A stretch of 64,000 nucleotides of DNA from Herbiconiux oxytropis (GTDB lineage: Bacteria > Actinomycetota > Actinomycetes > Actinomycetales > Microbacteriaceae): the NCBI RefSeq assembly GCF_024979315.1, contig NZ_JANLCK010000007.1, positions 1 through 64,000 of the forward strand. Reading direction: 5' to 3'. Numbering within the stretch: the stretch's first letter is position 1; every line of letters begins with the position of its first letter. The position numbers and the translations under genes were made by a program. Below are positions 36,536 to 43,702 of the stretch, piece after piece. Under the pieces are notes generated by a model. That model saw nothing but the letters and a program-made list of their open reading frames with translations. It was not told where the DNA came from and did not search any database.

Positions 36536-36620
36536 GGAAGTGTGTCCGAGCGGCCTAAGGAGCACGCTTGGAAAGCGTGTAGCGTGCAAGCGCTCGCAGG
36601 TTCGAATCCTGTCACTTCCG
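36536..36620 (+). tRNA. tRNA-Ser (anticodon GGA)
   Basis: An 85-nt class II tRNA. The acceptor stem GGAAGTG/CACTTCC is perfect. The anticodon arm is CACGC-TTGGAAA-GCGTG with anticodon GGA (reads UCC/UCU), followed by a long variable arm and T-arm GCAGG-TTCGAAT-CCTGT. Discriminator G; CCA is not encoded. TAGGAT at 36523-36528 is a plausible -10. Confidence 0.97.
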
Positions 36621-36623
36621 CTC

Positions 36624-36659
36624 ATGAAGGCCCCCGATCCGAGGATCAGGGGCCTTCAT
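36624..36659. terminator. Bidirectional hairpin after tRNA-Ser
   Basis: Perfect 11-bp stem, ATGAAGGCCCC (36624-36634) with GGGGCCTTCAT (36649-36659) and a 14-nt loop. It is placed between the tRNA and the end of the convergent NAD(P)-binding gene. T-tracts are short. Confidence 0.7.
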
Positions 36660-36668
36660 CCGTTCGGG

Positions 36669-37322
36669 CTACAGGTCGCGGAGCGCCTCGGCGATGGGGG
36701 TCGATCCCGAGATCGCCTCGAACTGGCGGCGCACCGCGTCGCCGGAGGTCAGCAGCTGGGTGATGATCCAGGCGACGTCGGCGCGCGGGATCTCGCCGCG
36801 GCCGGTCGACTGCGCGAGGGTGACGGTGCCGGTGGCCGGTTCGTCGGTGAGTCCGCCCGGCCGCACGACCGTCCAGTCGAGCGAGGTCTCGCGGAGCGCC
36901 GCATCCGCTTCGCTCTTGGCGCGCAGGTAGACCTGGAAGACGTCGTCGCTGTCGGGGTCGAAGTCGTCGGCCGCCATGGCCGAGATCATGATGTAGCGGG
37001 AGACACCCGCGCGGGCGGCGGCGTCGGCGAGCAGCACCGCGCCGTCGCGGTCGACCGTGAGCTTCCGCTCCGCGGTGGAGCCCGGGCCCGCGCCCGCCGC
37101 GAAGACCACGGCGTCGATCTCGCGCTCGGAGAGCTCGGCGGCGAGCTTCTCCGCGTCGGCCTGCTCGAGGTCGAGCACGAGCGCATGCCCGCCGGCCACG
37201 GCGATGTCGGCCCCGTGCGAGGAGTTGCGGACGATGCCCCAGACCTCGTGCCCGGAGGCGCTCAGGAGCTTCGTGGTGAGGAGTGCGATTTTTCCGTGCC
37301 CGCCGGCGATGGCTACCTTCAT
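36669..37322 (-). CDS. NAD(P)-binding atypical SDR-family protein (NmrA-like)
   Basis: 217 residues with the nucleotide motif at the extreme N terminus (VAIAGGHGKIALLT) and a short Rossmann fold of the atypical short-chain dehydrogenase group, like YwnB/NmrA. SRYIMISAM is the strand-4 region and WTVVRPGGLTDEP follows. The Tyr-xxx-Lys pair of classical SDRs is replaced by a YLRAKSEAD-like segment. Substrate unknown; such proteins serve as oxidoreductases or redox sensors. ATG 37322 follows GGGGGC on the minus strand. Confidence 0.82.
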   Translation of the reverse strand: MKVAIAGGHGKIALLTTKLLSASGHEVWGIVRNSSHGADIAVAGGHALVLDLEQADAEKLAAELSEREIDAVVFAAGAGPGSTAERKLTVDRDGAVLLADAAARAGVSRYIMISAMAADDFDPDSDDVFQVYLRAKSEADAALRETSLDWTVVRPGGLTDEPATGTVTLAQSTGRGEIPRADVAWIITQLLTSGDAVRRQFEAISGSTPIAEALRDL

Positions 37323-37386
37323 GCCCCCAGTCAACGCCGCCAGGCGGCGGCCCGCCACCGGCCCGGGACTTGCTACACTGGTTCCC

Positions 37387-37475
37387 GGCTCCCCGTGTGG
37401 CGCCATCCAGGCCAACTCCCCCAGGGCGGAAACGCAGCAAGGGTAACCGGGCTCTGGCGGGTGCGCGGGGAGTCC
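37387..37475 (+). ncRNA. ffs: Small bacterial signal recognition particle RNA (4.5S type)
   Basis: The conserved apical helix is unmistakable: CCAGGCCAACTCCCCCAGGG, GGAAACGCAGCAAGGGTAAC and CCGGGCTCTGG. The end helix pairs GGCTCCCCG (37387-37395) with CGGGGAGTCC (37466-37475). TACACT at 37374-37379 is the -10. The RNA binds Ffh for co-translational membrane targeting. Termini are approximate to a few bases. The 204 nt between the NAD(P)-binding gene and the lipoprotein gene are largely this RNA. Confidence 0.95.
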
Positions 37476-37526
37476 TCATACGTTAACCGGGGGTCGGTCG
37501 ACGGTGATGCTCACGGGGGGGACTCG

Positions 37527-38189
37527 ATGAAGGCACTCGCTCGCACCGCTCTGATCGCCGTCGCGATGGCGACGGTGCTGGCCGCCTCCGGCTGCGCGGG
37601 AGGCGATCCCGCCCCCACCACGACGGTCACCGTGACGGCCCCCGCCCCGGCGCCCTCGCCCGCCGAGACGCCCGAGCCCGCGCCCGAACCGGCACCGGAT
37701 CCCTCCGCCTACTCGGTCGACGACCCCGGCACCTGGGTCATCGACTACGCCGGGATCGGTCCGTTCGTGGTGGGCTCGACGCTCGAGGGCATCGAGGCCG
37801 ACCTGCCCCACCCGCCCGAGACCTGCCGCCCGGGCGTCGACACCTACGACGTCGACGGCCTCGGTCTCACCGCCGTGAGCGGCATCGACGAGTCCGATCC
37901 GGCCGCACCCGTCGTGGTCGTGCGGATGCTCGCCCTCGACACGATCGACACAGCCGACCCCGCCGCCCGGCCGCGCACCGAGGCGGGCATCGGGCTCGGC
38001 TCGACCGTGGCGGAGCTCCAGGCGGCCTACCAGGAGCTCGAGACCGTGCAGGGCATGGGCGGTTCCACCGTCTACCAGCTGGCGGCCGACTCCCGGTACA
38101 TCTCGTTCGAGGACCTGGGCTCCGGCGAGATCCAGATCATCTCGGTGTCGGATTCGGTGGGAGTCGGGAGCGAGTACTGCGGGGCCTGA
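37527..38189 (+). CDS. Putative lipoprotein, unknown function
   Basis: 220 residues. The signal peptide ends in the lipobox AASGC with lipidated Cys23, followed by a Pro/Thr/Ala-rich spacer to about residue 65. The folded part has a repeated G-G-S-T pattern (VVGSTLEGIEADLP and GLGSTVAELQAAY), reminiscent of small extracellular beta domains seen in actinobacterial lipoproteins. ATG 37527 follows ACGGGGGGGAC. Attached to the outer face of the membrane. No further function can be read. Confidence 0.75.
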   Translation: MKALARTALIAVAMATVLAASGCAGGDPAPTTTVTVTAPAPAPSPAETPEPAPEPAPDPSAYSVDDPGTWVIDYAGIGPFVVGSTLEGIEADLPHPPETCRPGVDTYDVDGLGLTAVSGIDESDPAAPVVVVRMLALDTIDTADPAARPRTEAGIGLGSTVAELQAAYQELETVQGMGGSTVYQLAADSRYISFEDLGSGEIQIISVSDSVGVGSEYCGA

Positions 38190-38233
38190 TCACCCGCCCG
38201 TAGGATTGGACGCGGTCGACCGAAGAGGAATCC

Positions 38234-40474
38234 GTGTCATCTGCTGAGAACATCTCCCCGTCCCGTCCGAACTCCCACCCTGGCTCCGGGCCCGGTGTGA
38301 AGAGCATCTACATCACCTCCGCCGAGGGGCACTCGGGCAAGTCCACGATCGCTCTCGGAGTGCTCGACATCCTCCGCCGTTCCGTGCAGCGGGTGGGCGT
38401 GTTCCGGCCCGTCGCCCGCTCGGTCAGCGCGCGCGACTACGTGCTCGAGATGCTGCTGCAGAACGTGGGGCTCGACCTCGAGTACGAGCAGGCCATCGGC
38501 GTGACCTACGACGCCGTGCACGACGATCCGGATGCCGCGCTCTCGCGCATCCTGGAGCGCTACAAGGCCGTCGAGCAGCGCTGCGACGCCGTGGTCATCC
38601 TCGGTTCCGACTACACCGACGTGGGCAGCCCCACCGAGCTGAGCTTCAACGCGCGCATCGCCGCGAACCTCGGAGCGCCCGTGCTGCTCGTGCTGGGCGG
38701 CCGCCGCGGCCAGGGCAACGACGAGCTGCTCGGCCACTCCGAGGCGCGCACGCCGAGCGACATGCGGCAGATCACCGAGATCGCCCTCGTGGAGCTGCGG
38801 AACGCGCACGCGTCGCTCGTGGGGATCGTGGCGAACCGGTCGGATCCGGAGAACCTCGAGAAGATCCGCGACGCCATCGGCAGTGCGGCCCGCGAAGCCG
38901 TGGACGCGCTCGCCGAGTCGACCTCGGGCGCGCAGCCCACGAGGATCCCCGTCTGGGCACTCCCCGAGGACCGCGTGCTCGTGGCGCCGAGCGTCTCGGG
39001 CATCCTCGAGTCGATCGACGGCACGCTCGAGTTCGGCGACCGCCGGCTGCTCGCCCGCGAGGCTCTCGGGGTGGTCGTCGCCGCGATGTCGATGCGCAAC
39101 GTGCTGCCCCGGCTCACCGAGGGCGCCGTGGTGGTGGTGCCCGCCGATCGGGCCGAGGTGCTGCTCGCGGTGCTCATGGCCAACGCCTCCGGCACCTTCC
39201 CGTCGCTCGCCGCCATCGTGCTGAACGGCGGGTTCGAGCTGCCGGAGGCCGTCCTGCGGCTGATCAAGGGGCTCGATCCGGCGATCCCCATCATCTCGAC
39301 CGGGCTCGGCACCTACGAGACCGCGGTGCGGATCACCTCCACGCGCGGCCGGCTCGCGGCCGACTCGCGGGTGAAGTACGACAACGCGCTCAGCCTGTTC
39401 GAGCAGTACGTCGACGGCGGGCAGCTGCTCGCCCTGCTCGACGTGAGCACGAGCGACGCGGTCACCCCGCTCATGTTCGAGTACGGGCTGCTCGACCGGG
39501 CTCGCGCCGCCGACCGGCACATCGTGCTGCCCGAAGGCGACGACGACCGCATCCTGCGCGCCGCCGCGACCGTGCTGAAGCGCGGGGTGGCTCGTCTCAC
39601 GATCCTCGGCGAGGAGGAGAGCGTGCGCAGCCGCGCTCGCGACCTGGGGGTCGACATCGACGCCGCCGCCGTAGTGTCGCCGTTCGACCCGGAGCTCCGC
39701 CAGCGCTTCGCCGAGGAGTACCAGCGCCTGCGCGCCCACAAGGGCACGACCTACGAGATGGCGTTCGACACGGTCTCGGACGTCTCGTACTTCGGCACCA
39801 TGATGGTGCAGCTCGGCCTCGCCGACGGCATGGTCTCGGGGGCGGCCCACACCACGGCGCACACCATCCGCCCGGCCTTCGAGATCATCAAGACCCGGCC
39901 CGGCGTGTCGGTGGTCTCGAGCGTGTTCCTGATGGCGCTCGCCGACCGCGTGCTCGTCTACGGCGACTGCGCCGTCGTGCCCGACCCCACGAGTCCGCAG
40001 CTCGCCGACATCGCGGTCTCGGCGGCGGCCACGGCCACCCAGTTCGGCATCGAGCCGCGCGTGGCGATGCTCTCCTACTCCACGGGGGCCTCGGGATCCG
40101 GGGCCGACGTCGAGAAGGTGCGCGAGGCCACGGCGCTCGTGCGGGCTGCCGCTCCCGAGCTGCCGGTCGAGGGCCCGATCCAGTACGACGCGGCTGCGGA
40201 TGCGGCGGTCGCGGCCGCGAAGATGCCGGGGTCGGCCGTGGCCGGGCGGGCGACGGTGTTCATCTTCCCCGACCTCAACACCGGCAACAACACCTACAAG
40301 GCGGTGCAGCGCTCGGCGGGCGCGGTGGCCATCGGACCCGTGCTGCAGGGGCTGCGCAAGCCGATCAACGACCTCTCGAGGGGGGCGCTCGTGCCGGACA
40401 TCGTGAACACGATCGCGATCACCGCGATCCAGGCGGCGGCGCTGGCGGCGTCGGCCTCGGAGGTGTCCTCGTGA
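38234..40474 (+). CDS. pta: Phosphate acetyltransferase, long form
   Basis: This 746-residue enzyme interconverts acetyl-CoA and acetyl phosphate. The N-terminal part (about 20-230) is a P-loop-like AAA_26 domain (SAEGHSGKSTIALGVL), the middle a DRTGG domain. The C-terminal ~330 residues are the PTA/PTB catalytic domain (VLPEGDDDRILRAA, YSTGASGSGADVEKV, FPDLNTGNNTYKAVQR). Length agrees with long-form Pta. TAGGAT at 38201-38206 is the probable -10 and AGAGGA the ribosome site. Its stop overlaps the ackA start. Confidence 0.95.
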   Translation: MSSAENISPSRPNSHPGSGPGVKSIYITSAEGHSGKSTIALGVLDILRRSVQRVGVFRPVARSVSARDYVLEMLLQNVGLDLEYEQAIGVTYDAVHDDPDAALSRILERYKAVEQRCDAVVILGSDYTDVGSPTELSFNARIAANLGAPVLLVLGGRRGQGNDELLGHSEARTPSDMRQITEIALVELRNAHASLVGIVANRSDPENLEKIRDAIGSAAREAVDALAESTSGAQPTRIPVWALPEDRVLVAPSVSGILESIDGTLEFGDRRLLAREALGVVVAAMSMRNVLPRLTEGAVVVVPADRAEVLLAVLMANASGTFPSLAAIVLNGGFELPEAVLRLIKGLDPAIPIISTGLGTYETAVRITSTRGRLAADSRVKYDNALSLFEQYVDGGQLLALLDVSTSDAVTPLMFEYGLLDRARAADRHIVLPEGDDDRILRAAATVLKRGVARLTILGEEESVRSRARDLGVDIDAAAVVSPFDPELRQRFAEEYQRLRAHKGTTYEMAFDTVSDVSYFGTMMVQLGLADGMVSGAAHTTAHTIRPAFEIIKTRPGVSVVSSVFLMALADRVLVYGDCAVVPDPTSPQLADIAVSAAATATQFGIEPRVAMLSYSTGASGSGADVEKVREATALVRAAAPELPVEGPIQYDAAADAAVAAAKMPGSAVAGRATVFIFPDLNTGNNTYKAVQRSAGAVAIGPVLQGLRKPINDLSRGALVPDIVNTIAITAIQAAALAASASEVSS

Positions 40475-41676
40475 GCGCGATCCTGGTGGTCAACAGCGGC
40501 TCCTCCTCCTTCAAGTACCAGCTCATCGAGGTGGAGTCCGAGGAGGTGCTGGCTTCGGGGCTCGTCGAACGCATCGGCGAGGAGTCGGGAGCCGCGCGGC
40601 ACACGACGCCCGAGGGGTCGTGGACGACGGAGACCCCGATCCCGGATCACACCGCCGGCTTCCGCGCCATGCTCGACGCCTTCGAGGAGCACGGTCCCTC
40701 GCTCTCGGCGCATCCGCTCTCGGCCGTGGGGCACCGGGTGGTGCACGGCGGCAAGCGGTTCCACGAGGCCACCGTCGTGACCGACCTCGTGAAGATCAAC
40801 ATCGAGGACCTCAGCGAGCTCGCACCCCTGCACAACCCCGCCAACCTCTCGGGCATCTCGGCTGCGCAGGAGGCGTTCCCGGGGGTGCCGCAGGTGGCGG
40901 TGTTCGACACCGCGTTCCACCAGACGCTGCCGCCCGCGGCCTACACCTACGCGGTCGACACGGCGCTCGCCGAGAAGCAGCGGGTGCGGCGGTACGGGTT
41001 CCACGGCACGTCGTTCGAGTACGTGGCGGGAGCGACGGCAGAGTTCCTCGGCGCCCCGGTCTCGTCACTCAAGCTCATCGTGCTGCACCTCGGCAACGGG
41101 GCATCGGCGTGCGCGATCGACGGCGGTCGCTCGGTCGAGACCTCGATGGGCATGACGCCGCTCGAGGGGCTCGTGATGGGCACTCGGTCGGGTGACATCG
41201 ATGCGGGGGTGCTGTTCCACCTGCACCGGAAGACGGGGGCGACCTTCGCCGAGCTCGACGAGCTGCTCAACCGGCGGAGCGGGCTGCTCGGGCTCTCGGG
41301 CACGGGCGACATGCGCGACGTCGTGTCGGCGGCCTCCTCGGGAGACGAGGCGGCGTCGGCGGCGCTCGACGTGTATCTGCACCGCATCCGCTCGTATGTC
41401 GGCGCGTACTACGCGCAGCTCGGGCACGTCGACGCGATCGTGTTCACGGCGGGCGTGGGGGAGAACAACGCGCTCGTGCGGGCCGGTGCGCTCGCGGGGC
41501 TCTCGGAGGTCGGCATCACGGTCGATCAGTCGCTCAACGAGGCGGCGGGGTCGGGGGCGCGGGTGATCTCGGCGGAGTCGTCGCGCGTGAAGGTGCTCGT
41601 GGTGCCCACCAACGAGGAGCTGGAGATCGCGCGGCAGTCGTTCGCGGCTGTCTCGATCGAACAACAGCAGATCTGA
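40471..41676 (+). CDS. ackA: Acetate kinase
   Basis: This 401-residue ASKHA-fold kinase converts acetyl phosphate and ADP to acetate and ATP. Motifs: VVNSGSSSFKYQLIEV at the N terminus, VGHRVVHGGKRF, FDTAFHQTLP, YGFHGTSFEYV and SMGMTPLEGLVMGTRSGDID. GTG 40471 overlaps pta by four bases, so the two are coupled. With phosphoketolase upstream they form an acetyl phosphate module yielding ATP from pentose phosphates. Confidence 0.96.
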   Translation: MSAILVVNSGSSSFKYQLIEVESEEVLASGLVERIGEESGAARHTTPEGSWTTETPIPDHTAGFRAMLDAFEEHGPSLSAHPLSAVGHRVVHGGKRFHEATVVTDLVKINIEDLSELAPLHNPANLSGISAAQEAFPGVPQVAVFDTAFHQTLPPAAYTYAVDTALAEKQRVRRYGFHGTSFEYVAGATAEFLGAPVSSLKLIVLHLGNGASACAIDGGRSVETSMGMTPLEGLVMGTRSGDIDAGVLFHLHRKTGATFAELDELLNRRSGLLGLSGTGDMRDVVSAASSGDEAASAALDVYLHRIRSYVGAYYAQLGHVDAIVFTAGVGENNALVRAGALAGLSEVGITVDQSLNEAAGSGARVISAESSRVKVLVVPTNEELEIARQSFAAVSIEQQQI

Positions 41677-41716
41677 GCGACACCGAGCCGATATACGGGG
41701 CCGGTGTCGCTCAGAT
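41671..41716. terminator. Bidirectional hairpin at the end of ackA
   Basis: Perfect 15-nt arms ATCTGAGCGACACCG (41671-41685) and CGGTGTCGCTCAGAT (41702-41716) with a 16-nt loop. The ackA stop TGA lies inside the left arm. It separates two convergent genes; there is no U-tract. Confidence 0.7.
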
Positions 41717-41731
41717 CCACCGTTACTCGGT

Positions 41732-42838
41732 TCAATCTGCGATGAGGCGCTTGCCGAAGCTCACCGCGGCGTCCCGTTCGTACCCGAGCGCCCGGTAGAA
41801 CTCCATCACGGGCTCGTTGCCCTCGCGGATCTGCAGGTTCACCTTCGGGCATCCGCGCTCGAGCAGCAGCCGCTCGGCCTCGGCCATGAGACGTCGGCCG
41901 AGCCCATGCCCCTGCAGAGCGGGCGCGACCGCGAGGTAGTTCACCCAGGCACGGTGGCCGTCGTAGCCCGCCATCGCGGTCCCGACCACGCGCCCGTCGG
42001 CCTCCGCCACGAGGAACAGGTCGCGCTGCACACCGAGCTTCCGCGCCACGTCCTTCCGGGGGTCGTTCCACGCCCGGGTGAGGCCGCACTCCATCCACAG
42101 CGCGACCACCGCCTCGGTGTCGGGCTCGCGGAAGGCGCGCAGCCTGATGCCGTCGGTGCCCGCGGCCGTGGCCGCGGCCGTGCCCGTGTCCGCGCTCGTC
42201 GGCATCCCGCGGAGCAGCTCTCCCGGCGCATCCGCGGGTCCACTCGCTCCCACTCCGCGCCGCACGGCCTCCGCCATCGCGTGCCGCTGCACCGCCACCG
42301 TGTACGTCTCGGGGTCGGCGGAGGCGAGTGACCCCAGACCCTCCGAGAGCGAGACGAGCCCGAGCGCCTCCGCCCGCGCCCGGTCCTCGTCCCACTCCGG
42401 CCGGCAGCCGCGCACGAGCCGCGCGATCCGCTCGACGAACCGGCGGTTCTGCGCCCGATGCCGCTCGGCGAGGGTCTGGTCCACGAGGGCGGCCGCGAGA
42501 AAGCTCACCCAGACCCGGGCCGCGTCCTCGCCCACCCGGTCGAGGGCGAGCGAGTTCCAGAGCACGGCGAGCAGTGCGCCCTCGGCACCGCCGGCCTCCC
42601 GGCCTTCCGCCTCGGCGGCATCCGCGGTGGCCGCGGTGCGTGCATGCAGGAGGTCGCGGGCGTGCAGCAGCAGTGCCTGCTTCGTGGGGAACGCGTGCAT
42701 CACGAGCCCGGTCGTGCAGCCCGCGCGATCGGCGACGGCGCGGATCGTGAGCCCCGGCAGCCCACGTTCGGTGAGCACCGACCAGGTGGCCTCGGAGAGC
42801 CGCTCCTGCTGATCGTCGAGGTTGCGCGAGCGGGCCAT
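41732..42838 (-). CDS. TetR-family regulator fused to a YpeA-like GNAT acetyltransferase
   Basis: 368 residues in one uninterrupted frame. Residues 1-~190 are a TetR-type regulator: HTH GLPGLTIRAVADRAGCTTG, then HAFPTKQALLLHA. An Ala/Thr-rich linker near 195-225 follows. Residues ~226-368 are a complete GNAT domain of the YpeA type (WNDPRKDVARKLGV, VVGTAMAGYDGHRAWVNYLAV, GLGRRLMAEAERLL, RGCPKVNLQIR). The two modules are normally separate. It is divergent from a second GNAT gene across a region with inverted GTTACG repeats. It may couple acetylation of a ligand to its sensing. Confidence 0.82.
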   Translation of the reverse strand: MARSRNLDDQQERLSEATWSVLTERGLPGLTIRAVADRAGCTTGLVMHAFPTKQALLLHARDLLHARTAATADAAEAEGREAGGAEGALLAVLWNSLALDRVGEDAARVWVSFLAAALVDQTLAERHRAQNRRFVERIARLVRGCRPEWDEDRARAEALGLVSLSEGLGSLASADPETYTVAVQRHAMAEAVRRGVGASGPADAPGELLRGMPTSADTGTAAATAAGTDGIRLRAFREPDTEAVVALWMECGLTRAWNDPRKDVARKLGVQRDLFLVAEADGRVVGTAMAGYDGHRAWVNYLAVAPALQGHGLGRRLMAEAERLLLERGCPKVNLQIREGNEPVMEFYRALGYERDAAVSFGKRLIAD

Positions 42839-42879
42839 CGTTCTCCGTCCGGTCGGATGGTGCTGACTTGCAGGGCAAG

Positions 42880-42910
42880 CGTAACAGGCGTTACGGTAAT
42901 GTTCGTTACG
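42880..42910. promoter_or_regulatory. Probable TetR operator: repeated CGTAAC/GTTACG sites
   Basis: CGTAAC-AGGC-GTTACG is a perfect inverted repeat (42880-42895). An overlapping set, GTAA-TGTTCG-TTAC (42896-42909), follows. It lies in the 84-nt region between the TetR-GNAT fusion and a divergent GNAT gene, just ahead of the latter's AGAAGAGG site, as expected for an autoregulated operator. Confidence 0.6.
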
Positions 42911-42922
42911 AGAAGAGGATGC

Positions 42923-43399
42923 ATGCCCGCCGACGAGACCGCGACCGCGATCACCATCTCCCGGGAGCCGTTCGACTCCGCCGACGCCGCCGCGCTCCGG
43001 CAGGCCCAGCGCGACGAGCTCGACGCCCGGTACGGTCGGGACGACCACGAGCCCGGTGAGAAGCCGACGGCCGACAGTGTGCCGGTGTTCCTCGTGGCGC
43101 GCACGCCTTCGGGGCGGCCGATCGGCTGCGGAGGGCTTCGTCCCCTCCCTGGTGGCGGTGCCGAGATCAAGCGGATGTTCGTGACGGCTCCGGCGCGCGG
43201 GACCGGTGTCGCCGTCACCCTGCTCCGTGCGATAGAGGAGGAGGCGAGGGGGATGGGGCTCGATCGGCTCGTGCTCGAGACGGGCACGGAGCAGCCCGAT
43301 GCGATGCGCTTCTACGAGCGCGAGGGCTACTCGCGCATCCCGCTCTTCGGGGCCTACGTGGGGTCGGATCTCTCCGTGTGCTATGCCCGGGACCTCTGA
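42923..43399 (+). CDS. GNAT-family N-acetyltransferase
   Basis: 158 residues: PVFLVARTPSGRPIGCGGLR strands, IKRMFVTAPARGTGVAVTLL as acetyl-CoA loop, and LDRLVLETGTEQPDAMRFYE. It belongs to the small GNAT group acting on unidentified small molecules or proteins. ATG 42923 is preceded by AGAAGAGG; an ATG four bases earlier is out of frame. Likely controlled by the divergent TetR-GNAT fusion. Its stop TGA is part of a 23-nt palindrome. Confidence 0.85.
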   Translation: MPADETATAITISREPFDSADAAALRQAQRDELDARYGRDDHEPGEKPTADSVPVFLVARTPSGRPIGCGGLRPLPGGGAEIKRMFVTAPARGTGVAVTLLRAIEEEARGMGLDRLVLETGTEQPDAMRFYEREGYSRIPLFGAYVGSDLSVCYARDL

Positions 43400-43419
43400 T
43401 GTGGACAATGTCCACATCA
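43397..43419. promoter_or_regulatory. 23-nt perfect palindrome followed by a -10 box
   Basis: TGATGTGGACA-A-TGTCCACATCA has 11-nt perfect arms. TAGGAT (43426-43431) lies seven bases beyond, then a gene remnant. This is the arrangement of a repressor site in front of a small leaderless gene. Confidence 0.55.
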
Positions 43420-43437
43420 TCTCGCTAGGATGACGAC

Positions 43438-43527
43438 ACGATCTCGGTGAGTGCGAAGCTGCGCAAGGAGTTCGCCAAGGAGATCGGCGACACCGTGACG
43501 GTGCGGCTCTCCGAGCGCCTCAGCTGA
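43438..43527 (+). pseudogene. Small remnant gene, DUF1905-like tail
   Basis: Six bases after TAGGAT, where a leaderless start codon should be, the sequence is ACG. An open frame follows: ISVSAKLRKEFAKEIGDTV, then TVRLSERLS and TGA. GTG 43447 could start a 26-residue version. The K-x-IGDTVTVRL pattern resembles the C-terminal end of DUF1905 domains, so I read this as a residual fragment. Nothing else in the 303-nt gap 43400-43702 looks coding; the rest is GC-rich repeat. Confidence 0.4.
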
Positions 43528-43584
43528 GCGAAGGCCCGGGCGCCGCCGCGCCGCCTCAGCTGAGCGGGCGCGGGCGCCGCCGCG
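43517..43584. repeat. Imperfect direct duplication in the gap before dnaX
   Basis: GCCTCAGCTGAGCG...CGGGCGCCGCCGCG occurs at 43517-43550 and again at 43553-43584, the second copy two bases shorter. A 16-mer CGCGAAGCGACGGCCC at 43581-43596 recurs at 43645-43660. The 12-mer core CGTCGCTTCGCG also appears in reverse at 51860-51871. The stretch looks like low-complexity intergenic GC sequence. Confidence 0.6.
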
Positions 43585-43702
43585 AAGCGACGGCCCCCGC
43601 GCCCACCCCGCGCCGGGCGGGGACCGGCGCGGAGCCGGGACCATCGCGAAGCGACGGCCCAGGCCAATCAACACTGTCGGTGGCCGCAGGTAGTCTGGTG
43701 GC

